NCBI GenBank assembly: GCA_012959605.1
Contig: DUCU01000022.1
Coordinates: 1-37,360 of the forward strand
Length of the DNA: 37,360 bases
Source of the DNA: Dehalococcoidia bacterium
GTDB lineage: Bacteria; Chloroflexota; Dehalococcoidia; Lucifugimonadales; UBA3495
Direction: 5' to 3'
Position 1 is the stretch's first letter. Each line of letters opens with the position of its first letter. Of the stretch, positions 24,341-33,301 are shown in pieces. Under the pieces are notes generated by a model. It was not told the origin of the DNA. It did not search any database and saw only the letters and a list, made by a program, of their open reading frames with translations. The position numbers and the translations under genes were made by a program.

Positions 24341-24610
24341 ATGGCGGAAGTTTGGGTCCCGCCAAAGCTTCAGCAGTTGACCGATGGTAACCAGCAGGTC
24401 CAGGTGGAAGGCACCACCGTCCGTCGGTTAATCAACAACCTGGAATTGTTGTATCCAGGAATCAAGGATTTTCTGGTGGATGAAATGGAGGAAGACCTGG
24501 TTCCCGGGCTGGCCGTCATCATTGACGGCGAGGTCAGCCTCCTTGGGATGTTGGATAAAGTTGGGGAGGATAGTGAGGTGCACTTTCTCCCTGCCATCGG
24601 TGGCGGATAA
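24341..24610 (+). CDS. MoaD/ThiS family ubiquitin-like sulfur carrier
   Basis: An 89-residue beta-grasp protein ending in IGGG, the di-glycine tail that is thiocarboxylated in MoaD/ThiS proteins. It begins 6 nt after the molybdenum hydroxylase stop, strongly suggesting translational coupling. A MoaD-like protein beside a molybdopterin enzyme would fit local cofactor sulfur supply, but a ThiS-like or amino-acid-biosynthetic carrier role (as in CysO) cannot be excluded. MoaE and MoeB-type partners are absent here. Confidence 0.85.
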   Translation: MAEVWVPPKLQQLTDGNQQVQVEGTTVRRLINNLELLYPGIKDFLVDEMEEDLVPGLAVIIDGEVSLLGMLDKVGEDSEVHFLPAIGGG

Positions 24611-24751
24611 AGAAGCACTGCTAAAACTTAGTTAGAAACAAATTTGGCGGGGCCAGCGGAAACGTCGGCCTCGCCATTTGCATATTTCAACACCGGCGCA
24701 AAATATTGCGAAGCCCGCGAGCCCAGAAATAAGCAACCCAGGAAGTGGAAC

Positions 24752-25210
24752 ATGTCTCAAGCTCAAGAGCCCATCAGGGTACGCCCAAAATTCAGTCCGC
24801 AGGCACAGCGTGAAGTGCGCCGTGACACCGCTTTGCGACAAGCCAGAACTTGTTACGGTCACCTGGCTGGTGTGTCCGGAATGGCGCTGATGGGTGAGAT
24901 GCTGAGCAGGGAGTGGCTGGCTGAAGATGCAACCCCAATTTCTGGGAACAGAGTGGGTTACGCGCTGACACCCAAAGGCCTCCAAGCCATGGAAGACCTT
25001 GGCGTTCCAGTAGCCGAGGCGGCTAGTTCAACTGGTAACTTCGCGTTTGGTTGTCTAGATTGGACCGAGCCGGGGCATCACCTAGGCGGGTCTTTGGGCC
25101 GGGCCGTTACCGCTTTCTTGTCTGACCAAGGATTTGTGGGTCGGACTCCTGGCAACAGAGAAGTAACCCTGCAGGGCGGTCCCGTCGCCTGGCTGAACGA
25201 AGCGCAGTAA
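24752..25210 (+). CDS. ArsR-type regulator C-terminal domain without a helix-turn-helix
   Basis: A 152-residue protein that resembles only the C-terminal half of a class of ArsR/SmtB-family regulators. The recognisable parts are ARTCYGHLAGVSGMALMG, a predicted strand-loop YALTPKGLQAMEDLGV, and CLDWTEPGHHLGGSLG followed by RAVTAFLSDQGF. The N-terminal winged helix that would bind DNA is missing; instead there is a 35-residue basic, polar lead. ATG 24752 has AGGAAGTGG just upstream and is preferred over a longer frame. Conserved Cys and His residues remain, so it may still bind an effector or metal. It sits between the MoaD-like gene and the fused hydantoinase gene, which suggests a regulatory or sensor role in that unit. 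Confidence 0.6.
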   Translation: MSQAQEPIRVRPKFSPQAQREVRRDTALRQARTCYGHLAGVSGMALMGEMLSREWLAEDATPISGNRVGYALTPKGLQAMEDLGVPVAEAASSTGNFAFGCLDWTEPGHHLGGSLGRAVTAFLSDQGFVGRTPGNREVTLQGGPVAWLNEAQ

Positions 25211-25282
25211 CTCTCCAGCCGTAAAATACCGGTTCAACTGGCTGAGCCAGGCCAGATTAAATAAATTGGAGCGTGTCTGACC

Positions 25283-28200
25283 GTGTACGTGATTGGAATC
25301 GACGTTGGTGGTACGTTCACTGACTTTGTGGTGGCCCAACGAGGCCAGGCTCCCCGCTATTTTAAGACTGCTTCAACTCCCAACGACCCTTCTGAAGGGT
25401 TGATGGTCGGCCTGAATGATGCCGCCACCGCCCACGGGCTGTCGCTTGAAGAGTTTTTGGCGTCGGCCGACATGATCATTCACGGCAGTACCGTGGCCAC
25501 CAACACCCTGGTTGAACGCAAGGGTGCCAAGGTCGGCCTGATCACCACCGACGGCTTCCGAGACCTGCTGGAGATGCGGGAAGGTCTGAAAGAAGACCGC
25601 TACAACCTGCGCATGACACCGGTGGAGCCGTTGGTGCCTAGGTACCTGAGGGCCGATGTTCCGGAACGGGTGCTCGCTGATGGCAGTGTGAAGTTCTCCC
25701 TAGATGAAGACGTGCTTAGCGATGCCCTAGACGAGCTTGAAAAAGAAGGCGTGGAAGCCCTGGCCGTCTGCTTCCTGTTCTCCTACCTGAACTCCGCCCA
25801 CGAAGATCGGGTTGGCGAGATAATCCGGGCCAAGTTCCCCGATATGTACACCTCGCTCTCGTCCCAGGTCATTCCTCAGATCAAAGAATTTGACCGCCTG
25901 AGCACCACGGTGATCAACTCCTACGTCGGGCCGGTGCTGGGCCGCTATCTTGAGAACCTGCAAAATCGGCTGACATCGTTCAAACAGGCAGGCGACTTCC
26001 TGATTATGCAGTCCAACGGCGGGGTAGCACCTATCGAAGATTCACGCCTTCTGGCAGTTCGTTCGATACTGTCCGGCCCTGCGGGTGGTGTTGCGGGGGC
26101 TGCCGCCTACGGTCAGTTGGTCGGTGCATCAAACATCATTGCCTTTGATATGGGCGGCACCAGTACGGACATTTCATTGATTGAGAACGGCGAGCCCCAC
26201 CTGAGCACAGAGAAATTTGAGGCGGGGTGGAAAATCTCTGTACCCATGATCGATATTCACACCATGGGTGCGGGTGGTGGCAGCATCGCTTCTGTCGGCC
26301 CTGGCGGGATAATGCAGGTTGGACCGGAGAGCGCTGGTGCCCTGCCTGGCCCGGCTGCTTACGATAAAGGTGGTGACCGCCCCACGGTAACCGACGCTAA
26401 CTTGGCGTTGGGCTATTTGGACGCTAGCAACTTCTTGGGCGGAACCGCAAAACTCGACACCAGTCTGGCTGAGAAAGCCATTGCCGAGCATGTGGCAAAG
26501 CCCGTTGGCCTTCCAATGATTGCGGCCGCCGAGGGAATTTCAGAGGTTGTGTCCACCTCCATTGCTGAAGGTATCCGGCTGATGTCGGTCCAGCGGGGCG
26601 TTGATCCCAGGCGGTTCACCATGATGGCTTTCGGCGGTGCGGCAGGCCTACAGGCGGGTAAAGTCGCCAGGCAGCTGCAGGTTGAAAAGGTGATTATTCC
26701 AGCGGCGGCCGCAGTGCTCTCGGCTCACGGCATGCTCGCCACTGACCTGAAATATGACTACTCCAAATCCCACCCAACAGGGCTGATGGGGATGGACTTG
26801 GGCGTTATCCGAGGCATCGTAGCTGGGATGGAGTTAGAGGGGCGCGAAAAACTGCTGGGCCAGGGCGTGCCAGAGTCCGATATCGAGATTTCAGTCTCGG
26901 CAGACATGCGTTATCTGGACCAGATCTATGAAGTGAACGTGGCAACGCCCGACCTGAGCCAGGACGCAGACGCATTGCTTTCCCAGTGGGCGGCCAACTT
27001 CCACCAGCGTTACCAGGAACTCTATTCATATAGTCAGTCGGCACAGGAGATACGCCTGGTCACCCTCCGTGTCAGCATTGTGGGACGCCTGCCCAAGCTG
27101 GAGCCGCCTCCATTGGAGACGGGCAATGCCGCTCCTCCCAAGGAGAAGGGTCGACGTAACGTTTACTTTGGCAGATGGGTCGACGCGCCGATCTACGAGA
27201 TTGGGGACTTATCGCCCGGTAGCTCAGTCAGCGGCCCAGCTGTGTTGGAGTCAGACTTCACCACGGTATTGGTAGAGCCAGGTGATACGGCAACGATTGA
27301 CCCCTACGGTGGTATCGAATTATTGGTGTCTTTGGAATCTCAAACCGACGATTCCAACGCTTTGACAACGGACCGTCCAGACCCGGTGACCTTGGCCGTG
27401 GTGGAACATCGTCTGGAGTCCATTGCCCTGGAGATGACCGAGGTTATGCTGCGGACGGCCATGTCCCAGATACTTAACTCCAGTCGTGATTTCTCGACCG
27501 CCTTGCTGGACGGCGATTGCCAATTGGTCGCGCAAGGCGAGGGAATTCCGGTGCACGTCAGTGCTCTGCCGGTAGCGGGCGCTGCGGTGCGTGATTACTT
27601 CGGGGATTCGATTGCCGAGGGTGATCTGTTCATCCTGAACGACCCGTATTTCGGCGGCAGCCACCTACCAGACATTACCATCATCAGACCCGTTTTCCAC
27701 GAGGGACGGTTGCTGTTCTATGCCGTGAACCGCGCCCATCACAGCGACGTCGGTGGCGGCACCCACGGCGGCTATAACCCCCGAGCCAGTGAGATATTCC
27801 AGGAGGGCATCCGCATACCACCCCTGAAGGTGTACGACAAAGGCGTGCCCAGGGAAGATGTATTGCAGATGCTGTCGGCCAACGTGCGTCAGCCGGAGAA
27901 TTTTCTGGGCGACCTAAACGCTCAAATCGGCTCGGTTATGATTGCGGCGCAGCGGATCGCAGAGCTTTTAGAGAGTTACGGAGCAGACCGATTGCTGGCG
28001 GCAGTAGAAGAGATACTGGCCGCCACAGAACGGCAAGTGCGGCAGTTCATATCGGAATGGCCCGACGGCGTCTATCACGGCGAGTCCTTAGTTGATGATG
28101 ACGGCTTTGATAGCAAACTGATTCCCATCCGGGCCAAGGTCACCATTTCTGGTGATTCAATGACCATCGACCTGGGCGAGTCCAGCCCGCAGGTGACCGG

Positions 28201-29008
28201 ATTCATCAATAGTGCCTACGCCAACACCCGCTCCCTGGCCCATGCGGCCATCATGTACGTTGCCCCGTCCAACGTGGCCAAGAACGAAGGCTCCATGAGG
28301 CCCGTGGAGATCATTGCCCCTAGGGGACTGATCGTCAACGCTAATCCTCCGGCCCCAGTGTGTATGAGCACCAACCACTGTGCTGAGGAGATAGTCGAGG
28401 CGATCTTTAAGGCTCTGTCCCTAGCGGTTCCCCAGGAGGTGAACGCCGGCTTCTCCAGACGCCTGCGCTACGCAATCACCGGGAAAGACCCGCGAACTGG
28501 TCGTACCTTCATCTGGCATTTCTTTTTGGCCCGTGGCGGCGGTGGCGCTAGTTATGGCTATGACGGCTGGCCTAATGTGGGTGAGGTCAACGTGGCCGGT
28601 GGCATTCGCAGCCCCAGTATCGAGGTCACTGAAGAGCGGTTCCCGTTCTTCATTCGCAGGCATGAATTGCGCCCTAATTCAGGCGGAAAGGGCGCATGGC
28701 GCGGGGGACTGGGCGGAATCTGCGACCTGGTCTACGAAGGCGAAGGCCAAGCGCTGCTGAACACGGCTGGCGACGGAATAGTTGTGCCGCCGTTTGGGCT
28801 ATTCGACGGTGAGGACGGTCTACCCCACGACTACAGGATCATCTCCAACGGTTCAGACCGGATACTAGGCTCCAAAGAAACCGAGGTCGAAGTGAATCCT
28901 GGAGACCATATCTACTGCCTCTCCTCCGGCGGCGGCGGCTACGGAAACTCGTCAGAAAGGGACCAGGCGTCGGATGCCTGGGACCGGCGGAACGGGTACA
29001 TAGATTAG
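25283..29008 (+). CDS. Fused hydantoinase/oxoprolinase (HyuA-HyuB), 5-oxoprolinase type
   Basis: A 1,241-residue fusion. Domain order: Hydant_A_N with GIDVGGTFTD at residues 5-14 (ATP-binding, actin-like), hydantoinase A core with FDMGGTSTDISL and MGAGGGSIASVG, an A-type C-terminal domain, then a short linker near residues 690-700 (SLESQTDDSNALTTDRPDP), and the complete hydantoinase B half with ILNSSRDFSTALLD, LNDPYFGGSHLPD and AHHSDVGG. This is the layout of full-length 5-oxoprolinases, which open 5-oxoproline or related cyclic imides with ATP. Many bacteria keep A and B as separate genes. GTG start at 25283 with GGAG about 11 nt upstream. It is the last gene of the molybdenum hydroxylase cluster. 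N-methylhydantoin and other hydantoin substrates are alternatives. Confidence 0.93.
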   Translation: MYVIGIDVGGTFTDFVVAQRGQAPRYFKTASTPNDPSEGLMVGLNDAATAHGLSLEEFLASADMIIHGSTVATNTLVERKGAKVGLITTDGFRDLLEMREGLKEDRYNLRMTPVEPLVPRYLRADVPERVLADGSVKFSLDEDVLSDALDELEKEGVEALAVCFLFSYLNSAHEDRVGEIIRAKFPDMYTSLSSQVIPQIKEFDRLSTTVINSYVGPVLGRYLENLQNRLTSFKQAGDFLIMQSNGGVAPIEDSRLLAVRSILSGPAGGVAGAAAYGQLVGASNIIAFDMGGTSTDISLIENGEPHLSTEKFEAGWKISVPMIDIHTMGAGGGSIASVGPGGIMQVGPESAGALPGPAAYDKGGDRPTVTDANLALGYLDASNFLGGTAKLDTSLAEKAIAEHVAKPVGLPMIAAAEGISEVVSTSIAEGIRLMSVQRGVDPRRFTMMAFGGAAGLQAGKVARQLQVEKVIIPAAAAVLSAHGMLATDLKYDYSKSHPTGLMGMDLGVIRGIVAGMELEGREKLLGQGVPESDIEISVSADMRYLDQIYEVNVATPDLSQDADALLSQWAANFHQRYQELYSYSQSAQEIRLVTLRVSIVGRLPKLEPPPLETGNAAPPKEKGRRNVYFGRWVDAPIYEIGDLSPGSSVSGPAVLESDFTTVLVEPGDTATIDPYGGIELLVSLESQTDDSNALTTDRPDPVTLAVVEHRLESIALEMTEVMLRTAMSQILNSSRDFSTALLDGDCQLVAQGEGIPVHVSALPVAGAAVRDYFGDSIAEGDLFILNDPYFGGSHLPDITIIRPVFHEGRLLFYAVNRAHHSDVGGGTHGGYNPRASEIFQEGIRIPPLKVYDKGVPREDVLQMLSANVRQPENFLGDLNAQIGSVMIAAQRIAELLESYGADRLLAAVEEILAATERQVRQFISEWPDGVYHGESLVDDDGFDSKLIPIRAKVTISGDSMTIDLGESSPQVTGFINSAYANTRSLAHAAIMYVAPSNVAKNEGSMRPVEIIAPRGLIVNANPPAPVCMSTNHCAEEIVEAIFKALSLAVPQEVNAGFSRRLRYAITGKDPRTGRTFIWHFFLARGGGGASYGYDGWPNVGEVNVAGGIRSPSIEVTEERFPFFIRRHELRPNSGGKGAWRGGLGGICDLVYEGEGQALLNTAGDGIVVPPFGLFDGEDGLPHDYRIISNGSDRILGSKETEVEVNPGDHIYCLSSGGGGYGNSSERDQASDAWDRRNGYID

Positions 29009-29018
29009 GTAATCAAGT

Positions 29019-29047
29019 TTGACGTGCTAAACCGACGGGCGTAGCAT
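29019..29047 (+). promoter_or_regulatory. Promoter of the csoR-copA operon
   Basis: TTGACG, 17-bp spacer, TAGCAT. Predicted start of transcription near 29054-29056, just before the palindrome at 29059-29081. Spacing and -35 are strong; the -10 matches at four of six positions. Confidence 0.6.
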
Positions 29048-29058
29048 TAGTGGTGTAA

Positions 29059-29081
29059 ACCCACACCCAGGGGGTATGGGT
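29059..29081. promoter_or_regulatory. Putative CsoR operator (10-3-10 inverted repeat)
   Basis: ACCCACACCC and GGGTATGGGT are inverted arms (9 of 10 match) around AGG. G/C-tract inverted repeats flanked by A/T are typical CsoR operators in other bacteria. It lies right after the predicted transcription start and 13 nt before the csoR ATG, so a bound repressor would block initiation or escape. This fits self-regulation with derepression by Cu(I). Confidence 0.7.
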
Positions 29082-29094
29082 TGGAGGATCTAAC

Positions 29095-29361
29095 ATGTTT
29101 CCTGAAGTCAAAGGGGACGCGCTCAAACGTCTTAGCTATATCGAGGGTCACCTCACCGGTATCCGAAAGATGCTGGACGAGGACAAATACTGCGTCGACA
29201 TTCTGAAGCAGACCTACGCCGTCAGGCGGGCCATCGAGAAGATGGAAAGCCTATTGCTGGAAGGCCACCTGAAGTCATGTGTTGTGGAAGGCATCCAGTC
29301 AGGACGGGCTGAAGAGATTGTCGACGAGCTTAAAGACCTCTATATCCTGGCCAACAAGTAG
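29095..29361 (+). CDS. csoR: CsoR family copper-sensing repressor
   Basis: An 88-residue all-helical metal-sensing repressor (DUF156). The Cu(I) ligand triad x-C-H-C is complete: C33, H58 and C62, with the same 25- and 4-residue spacings as C36, H61, C65 of Mycobacterium tuberculosis CsoR. KRLSYIEGHLTGIRKML is the typical first helix. GGAGG lies 7 nt before the ATG. An inverted repeat upstream and the downstream copper ATPase make copper the most likely signal. In CsoR systems copper binding releases the DNA. Confidence 0.95.
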   Translation: MFPEVKGDALKRLSYIEGHLTGIRKMLDEDKYCVDILKQTYAVRRAIEKMESLLLEGHLKSCVVEGIQSGRAEEIVDELKDLYILANK

Positions 29362-29379
29362 AAACAGCGGGGAAGAATT

Positions 29380-29985
29380 ATGTCTGCATACGTGATTGGC
29401 GACATCAATGTGACAAATCAGGAAATCTTCGCAGAATACGCCGGTAAAGTTCCGGCCAGTAGCGGAGCTTACGGTGGCAAGTATTTGGTGCGCGGCTCCG
29501 ACAAGTGTGAACCCGCCGAAGGTGACTGGAACCCAAAACGCTTCGTGTTGGCCGAGTACAAAGACGTGAACACGGTTAAGGCGTGGTATTTCTCGGATGA
29601 ATACAAAGAGCTGACCAATCTGCGACAGAGTGCGTCCACCGGGACATTGCTGGTCGCTGAGGGCGTGGAGCCTGCGGACCAAGGAAGAGGTACCGGAACA
29701 CCTGGTTATTTGATTGGTGACATAGAAGTTACCGACCCGGACTCGTACTCCAAGTACGCTGCGGGTGTTCCGGGAACCGTGGCGCTCTACGGCGGGAAAT
29801 ACTTGGTCCGTGGCGCTGCAGGTGAGGTCTTGGAAGGTGGGTGGACGCCCAAACGCTTGGTGGTATTGGAATTTGAGAGCATTCAGAAGGCCAAAGAATG
29901 GTACAACTCCCCCGAATACGCCAACCTTAAAAAAATCAGACAGAGCGCTTCCAAAGGTAACTTAATTTTTGCCGACGGCGCTTGA
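29380..29985 (+). CDS. Tandem DUF1330 protein in the copper operon
   Basis: A 201-residue protein made of two DUF1330 (ferredoxin-like, dimeric alpha+beta barrel) repeats of about 90-95 residues. They share the pattern YGGKYLVRG, then W-x-PKR and WY-x-S-x-EY followed by LRQSAS or IRQSAS and a hydrophobic end. The first copy starts at residue 1, the second near 108, with a Gly-rich linker (DQGRGTGTPG). No Cys, Met or His cluster marks a metal site; the only Cys is in the first copy. DUF1330 proteins are mostly single-domain and uncharacterised. GGGGAAG lies just before the ATG. It is 18 nt from csoR and 61 nt from copA, so it is probably part of the copper-regulated transcript. Confidence 0.85.
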   Translation: MSAYVIGDINVTNQEIFAEYAGKVPASSGAYGGKYLVRGSDKCEPAEGDWNPKRFVLAEYKDVNTVKAWYFSDEYKELTNLRQSASTGTLLVAEGVEPADQGRGTGTPGYLIGDIEVTDPDSYSKYAAGVPGTVALYGGKYLVRGAAGEVLEGGWTPKRLVVLEFESIQKAKEWYNSPEYANLKKIRQSASKGNLIFADGA

Positions 29986-30046
29986 TTACACCCTCATCTA
30001 CTGATTTGCATCAAATCATTGGTGCAAATAGATTGAGAACGAACTA

Positions 30047-32566
30047 ATGGCAACTGCAAATAAAGACATCAAGAAGATCAGCCTACCAGTGGAGGGCATG
30101 ACCTGTTCTGCCTGCGTGGGTCACGTGGAAAATGCCCTGAATGACGTACCGGGCGTGATCGAATCCTCGGTCAACCTGGGCACGGAGAAAATTGCGGTCG
30201 AGTTCAACTCCGCCGAGGTAGAGTTCCAGGTGATTCAGGACGCCGTATCGGGCGCTGGTTACAAGCTGGGCACCCAATCAACTTCGCTGAACATCGGTGG
30301 CATGACCTGCTCCGCCTGCGTCAGTCACATAGAAAATGCGCTCCGGGAAGTGCCAGGCGTAGCTGTTGCCAACGTTAATTTAGGTGTTGAAAGGGCAACG
30401 GTAGAGTTCGTTCCTGGCATCGCCGAACTTTCAGACCTGCAGGCCGCGGTGGAAGGCGCGGGCTACCGGGTGGAGGGTTTCCACGACTCCGGAGACCAGG
30501 AAAGAGAACTGGATCGGCTCTCCAAGGTCAAAGAGATACGCGAGCTGCGCAACCGGCTGATCATCGCTGGCAGCGGCGCAATAATACTGTTTCTAGGCAC
30601 CTTTGATGTCTTCCCTTGGGTCGGCACGTTCATGGGCCAGAGTTACTACCCGTTCCTGCTTTGGGCGCTAGCCACCCCGGTGCAGTTCTGGGCTGGTTCT
30701 AATTTCTATTCATCCGGCCTGGGCGCGCTGCGATACGGCACGTCAAACATGCACACCCTAATCGCCTTGGGCACGACCGTCGCCTACGGCTACAGCGTGG
30801 CGGTGGTGTTGCTGGACGCCTTCTCGCCTGGGGTACTAGCCGACAACGGAATAGAAGCCAAAGTTTACTTTGACACGGCCGCTATCATCGTGGCTCTGAT
30901 TCTGCTGGGACGCTTCCTAGAGGCTGGAGCTCGAGGTCGGACTTCTGAGGCTATCCGGCGGCTCATCGGACTGCAGCCAACATCGGCACGAGTGGTGCGG
31001 GGCGGCCAGGAGGTGGATATCCCCGTCGACCAAGTTGTCATTGGAGATACGGTGCTGGCCCGCCCTGGAGAGAAGATTCCGGTGGATGGCCTGGTGACCG
31101 ATGGCTATTCAGCGGTGGACGAGTCCATGCTCACCGGCGAGAGTATGCCCGTGGAAAAAGTGCCGGGCGAAAGAATCTTTGGCGCGACTATAAACACCAA
31201 TGGCGCGTTGTACTTTGAGGCCACTCAGGTGGGCGGCGAAACCGTCCTGGCCCAGATAATTCGGCTGGTGGAAGACGCCCAAGGTTCCAAGGCGCCCATC
31301 CAACGGTTGGCCGACCAAGTGGCGTCCTACTTTGTGCCCGCGGTCATCGTCGCATCATTGGCCGCGTTCGGGTTCTGGATGCTGTTGGGCCCGGCACCGG
31401 TTTTGACATTCGCCACATTGGTCCTGGTTTCAGTGTTGATTATCTCCTGTCCCTGTGCGCTGGGCCTGGCCACGCCAACGGCCATTATCGTGGGAACCGG
31501 CATGGGAGCTGAAAAAGGGGTACTGATCAAGCAGGCACAGGCCCTGGAGATCTCCCACAAGGTCGATACAGTCGTTTTGGACAAGACCGGCACGCTGACC
31601 ACCGGAAAACCGGTTGTGACCGACCTGGTGGTCCCTGACGGCGTTGCAGAGTTGGAACTATTATTCCTGGCTGCGTCCGCCGAGCGCGGTTCCGAGCATC
31701 CCTTGGGTGAAGCCATCGTTAATGAAGCTCAAACCAGGGGTCTGGACTTGGAGCCGGTGACGGATTTCCGAGCCATTCCTGGTCGGGGTATCTCAGCGCA
31801 GGTCAAAGGTCAGCCGCTACTGTTTGGAAACCAGGAACTGATGGAAGAGTCCGGAGTCGAGCTGAATGACCTGGTCGCACAAGCTTCAGAGCTGGCGGCA
31901 CAGGGTAAGACACCCATGTATTTGGCCTCGGACAATAAGGCGATGGGCCTCATTGCGGTGGCTGACACTGTGAAACCGGAGGCATTCTCCGGCCTGGCCA
32001 GATTGCGTCAGATGGGTTTGGACGTGGTAATGCTTACTGGTGATAATGTCCAAACTGCCCATGCCATTGCCGGCCAATTGGGTGTGGACCAGGTGGAAGC
32101 TGAAGTTCTGCCCCAGGACAAAGCCGTGGTTATTAAGCGGCTGCAGTCCGAAGGCCGAGTAGTGGCAATGGTTGGCGACGGAATCAACGATGCCCCCGCG
32201 CTGGCTCAAGCTGACGTTGGTCTGGCCATGGGCAGTGGTACTCACGTTGCTATGGAGTCGGCCGACATTACGCTGATGCGCAACGATATAGATGGTGTGG
32301 CCACGGCCTTAGACCTGAGCCGCCAAACTATCCGGACCATTAAACAGAACCTCTTCTGGGCGTTTTTCTATAATGTAATGCTGATTCCCGTGGCGGCAGG
32401 GGGCTTGTACCCTGTCTTCCAAGGAGTTGGTGGTGTGCCGGGCGGCCTGGAGTTCTTCTTTGGGGAACATGGCTTCCTGAACCCGGCATTGGCCGCGTTG
32501 GCCATGGCGTTCAGCTCGGTGACCGTGGTCACCAATTCCCTGAGACTGCGGCGCGCCAAAATATAA
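30047..32566 (+). CDS. copA: Copper-exporting P1B-type ATPase
   Basis: An 839-residue Cu(I) pump. Domain order: two N-terminal heavy-metal-associated domains with GMTCSAC (C20/C23 and C88/C91), transmembrane helices, an actuator domain with TGES, the metal-channel motif C468-P-C470, the phosphorylation site D512-KTGTLT, the SEHPLG motif and the hinge GDGINDAP. The late membrane part keeps [11 protein letters not shown], a YN motif of Cu(I) pumps. These features fit P1B-1 pumps that move Cu(I) to the outside. The ribosome site is weak (GAGAACGAACTA before ATG), which may keep its output below that of its neighbours. It lies in the CsoR operon. Confidence 0.96.
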   Translation: MATANKDIKKISLPVEGMTCSACVGHVENALNDVPGVIESSVNLGTEKIAVEFNSAEVEFQVIQDAVSGAGYKLGTQSTSLNIGGMTCSACVSHIENALREVPGVAVANVNLGVERATVEFVPGIAELSDLQAAVEGAGYRVEGFHDSGDQERELDRLSKVKEIRELRNRLIIAGSGAIILFLGTFDVFPWVGTFMGQSYYPFLLWALATPVQFWAGSNFYSSGLGALRYGTSNMHTLIALGTTVAYGYSVAVVLLDAFSPGVLADNGIEAKVYFDTAAIIVALILLGRFLEAGARGRTSEAIRRLIGLQPTSARVVRGGQEVDIPVDQVVIGDTVLARPGEKIPVDGLVTDGYSAVDESMLTGESMPVEKVPGERIFGATINTNGALYFEATQVGGETVLAQIIRLVEDAQGSKAPIQRLADQVASYFVPAVIVASLAAFGFWMLLGPAPVLTFATLVLVSVLIISCPCALGLATPTAIIVGTGMGAEKGVLIKQAQALEISHKVDTVVLDKTGTLTTGKPVVTDLVVPDGVAELELLFLAASAERGSEHPLGEAIVNEAQTRGLDLEPVTDFRAIPGRGISAQVKGQPLLFGNQELMEESGVELNDLVAQASELAAQGKTPMYLASDNKAMGLIAVADTVKPEAFSGLARLRQMGLDVVMLTGDNVQTAHAIAGQLGVDQVEAEVLPQDKAVVIKRLQSEGRVVAMVGDGINDAPALAQADVGLAMGSGTHVAMESADITLMRNDIDGVATALDLSRQTIRTIKQNLFWAFFYNVMLIPVAAGGLYPVFQGVGGVPGGLEFFFGEHGFLNPALAALAMAFSSVTVVTNSLRLRRAKI

Positions 32567-32606
32567 CAGCAAATACTCGAGTAAAAAGCTACGGAGGAAA
32601 AGGACA

Positions 32607-33014
32607 ATGGCTACAGCGATAGATCCGATATGCAAGATGGACGTAGATACTGACAACCCGACTGGTGGGCAGAGCGAACATGATGGCACAACCTATTACT
32701 TCTGCGCTCCAGGCTGCAAGGTGGCCTTTGATAAAGAGCCTGAGAAATATCTAGCAGAGGCTGAGTCGGCCGGTCACGATGACCATGAAAGCCACGGGCA
32801 TGATCATGATGACCACGGCGATCACGGCGGCCATGAAGGTCACGATGATGATAGCGACCACGAAGATCACGGGGGCCACGAGGACCATGGCCACGATGAT
32901 CACGATCACGGTCCTGGCGGCCACAGTCATGGCCATCACATGCCGGAACGAGAGGAAGGAGCAGCGCCGGCAAGCAAACCCGGCTTCTTCGCCCGCCTGT
33001 TCGGCAAGAAATAA
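32607..33014 (+). CDS. YHS-domain protein with histidine-rich tail, probable metal binder
   Basis: A 135-residue protein with three parts. Residues 1-50 form a YHS domain (DPICKMDVD, then YYFCAPGCKVAF) with C9, C33 and C37. Residues 57-111 contain 20 histidines alternating with Asp and Gly (HDDH-type repeats), an obvious metal-binding or buffering segment. The last 15 residues (SKPGFFARLFGKK) are aromatic and basic and could attach to membrane. GGAGGAAAAGG is a strong ribosome site. It follows copA by 40 nt, so it is probably produced with CsoR and CopA. The sequence indicates metal handling; whether copper, zinc or nickel is preferred is not shown. Confidence 0.85.
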   Translation: MATAIDPICKMDVDTDNPTGGQSEHDGTTYYFCAPGCKVAFDKEPEKYLAEAESAGHDDHESHGHDHDDHGDHGGHEGHDDDSDHEDHGGHEDHGHDDHDHGPGGHSHGHHMPEREEGAAPASKPGFFARLFGKK

Positions 33015-33065
33015 AAACACTCTGGTGTGATGCCAGATATCCTCGGCATCCAATTCTCATACCCG

Positions 33066-33155
33066 GTCACCCTGAGCGAAACGAAGGGTCTCGTTGCCAA
33101 TGCGCCTATTAGGTAGAGTGAGAACGAGATTCTTCGGCTGATGTCTCAGAATGAC
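33066..33155. repeat. Intergenic structured inverted repeat
   Basis: A 90-bp element between the copper operon and secA. The left arm (33066-33095) and right arm (33123-33155) are inverted copies sharing GTCA-CTGAG, CGAAG and TCTCGTT blocks. Where the copies differ, changes are paired: the left has ACCCT with AGGGT, the right ATTCT with AGAAT, so each arm keeps its own small hairpin. It resembles mobile or REP-like repeats that I associate with Chloroflexota intergenic regions, which I cannot confirm without a search. Confidence 0.6.
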
Positions 33156-33301
33156 ACCACGCGGTGGTCAGAGTACTTGGGCGTTGATCCTTAAACGAGC
33201 TTAGGACGAGCCGGGAGGAGGTGGGGAATTGCCCACTGATGGAAGAATTTGCCGCTCCCCAATACTCCGACCCCGTAAGGCTTAGCAGCGTCGGCTGAGC
33301 G

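Noticed and set aside
33029-33050. Hairpin GATGCC/GGCATC after the YHS gene
   Set aside because: Only a six-base stem with a ten-base loop and no T-run; too weak to call a terminator.
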